Below are positions 6,683 to 6,915 of a DNA stretch of 6,915 bases, piece by piece (position 1 is the first letter of the stretch; every line of letters starts with the position of its first letter). Location of the stretch: contig JAJONK010000143.1 of NCBI GenBank assembly GCA_021323355.1, positions 1 through 6,915 on the forward strand, written 5' to 3'. Under the pieces are notes generated by a model. The model was not told where the DNA came from and ran no database searches. It saw only the letters and a program-made list of their open reading frames with translations. The position numbers and the translations under genes are program-made. The DNA is from Deltaproteobacteria bacterium (GTDB lineage Bacteria; Desulfobacterota; Binatia; UBA9968).

Positions 6683-6915
6683 TCAACTCTGTTTCGCAAC
6701 ACCAAGGTTCATCGCGCCGATACCTTCGATTTCGGATTTGACGATATCGCCCGGCTGAAGCTTCTCCTGGAATTCCGGCGCATCGGGATTTCCCGTGCTG
6801 ATCAGATCGCCTGGAAAGAGTGTCGTTACCTGTGACAAATAGCTGACCAGAGTTGGTATATCGTTGACCATTGAATCAGTCCTGGCAGATTGCTTGAGCT
6901 CTCCGTTGACCCACA
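6683..6915 (-). CDS. Fumarylacetoacetate hydrolase-family protein, C-terminal end
   Basis: Only the last 76 codons are in the window; the gene enters from the right edge. The visible part reads WVNGELKQSARTDSMVNDIP, then YLSQVTTLFPGDLISTG, then LQPGDIVKSEIEGIGAMNLGV. These match the C-terminal pattern of FAH-family enzymes (NGE..Q, two PGD turns, EIEGIG before the end). Members hydrolyse or decarboxylate acyl-pyruvates and other beta-diketo acids in aromatic ring-cleavage pathways, or act as oxaloacetate decarboxylases. The metal ligands sit upstream, outside the window, so the reaction cannot be judged. The usual TGTP turn is TGNP here. An in-frame ATG at 6871 is internal, since the family pattern continues upstream of it. 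It is probably in one transcription unit with the DUF1015 gene. Confidence 0.88.
   Translation of the reverse strand, partial: WVNGELKQSARTDSMVNDIPTLVSYLSQVTTLFPGDLISTGNPDAPEFQEKLQPGDIVKSEIEGIGAMNLGVAKQS

Noticed and set aside
1..6915. tRNA, rRNA, CRISPR array, insertion sequence, integrase or attachment site
   Set aside because: No long repeats, spaced direct repeats, transposase or integrase motifs or tRNA-like cloverleaf were seen; nearly all the sequence is explained by the protein genes.

Overview
The window is about 6.9 kb of ordinary bacterial chromosome. By eye it has moderately high GC, tightly packed genes, good Shine-Dalgarno sites and a sigma70-type promoter. The gene set is a ferric/spermidine-type solute-binding protein with a fused double permease, a 4,5-dihydroxyphthalate decarboxylase-like protein, a dihydroorotase/hydantoinase-type amidohydrolase, a DUF1015 protein and a fumarylacetoacetate hydrolase-family protein. 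Such a mix is common in uncultured soil or marine bacteria with large catabolic genomes (deltaproteobacteria-like, Binatota, Tectomicrobia or Rokubacteria types). The lineage cannot be fixed from this sequence, so this assignment is a weak inference.

Layout. Positions 1-3622 hold a minus-strand operon read right to left. It starts with a secreted substrate-binding protein (3622-2612), followed 8 nt later by a fused two-domain ABC permease (2603-852, GTG start), then 39 nt later by a cytosolic Pht5-like protein (812 to beyond the left edge). The last gene carries a frameshift that coincides with a 5-bp tandem duplication (408-417); removing one copy restores the reading frame and the expected family sequence. 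No ATPase subunit is in the window.

Positions 3623-3804 are a divergent control region. It contains a near-consensus sigma70 promoter (TTGACA, 17 bp, TATAAG) reading right into a cyclic amidohydrolase (3805-5187), and a small inverted repeat in the leader of the leftward operon. After an 89-nt convergent gap comes a minus-strand DUF1015 gene (6608-5277). Upstream of it, reading the same way, is the C-terminal end of an FAH-family hydrolase that enters from the right edge (6915-6683).

Working together (inference): the leftward operon plus the divergent amidohydrolase look like an uptake-and-breakdown unit for a small organic anion or cyclic amide/imide. The transporter imports it, the amidohydrolase opens a cyclic amide bond and the Pht5-like enzyme decarboxylates. 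The FAH-family enzyme could act further down a ring-cleavage pathway. No new defence, mobile or RNA system was seen. The items most worth a second look are the duplication-linked frameshift and the possible imide/phthalate-type catabolic grouping.
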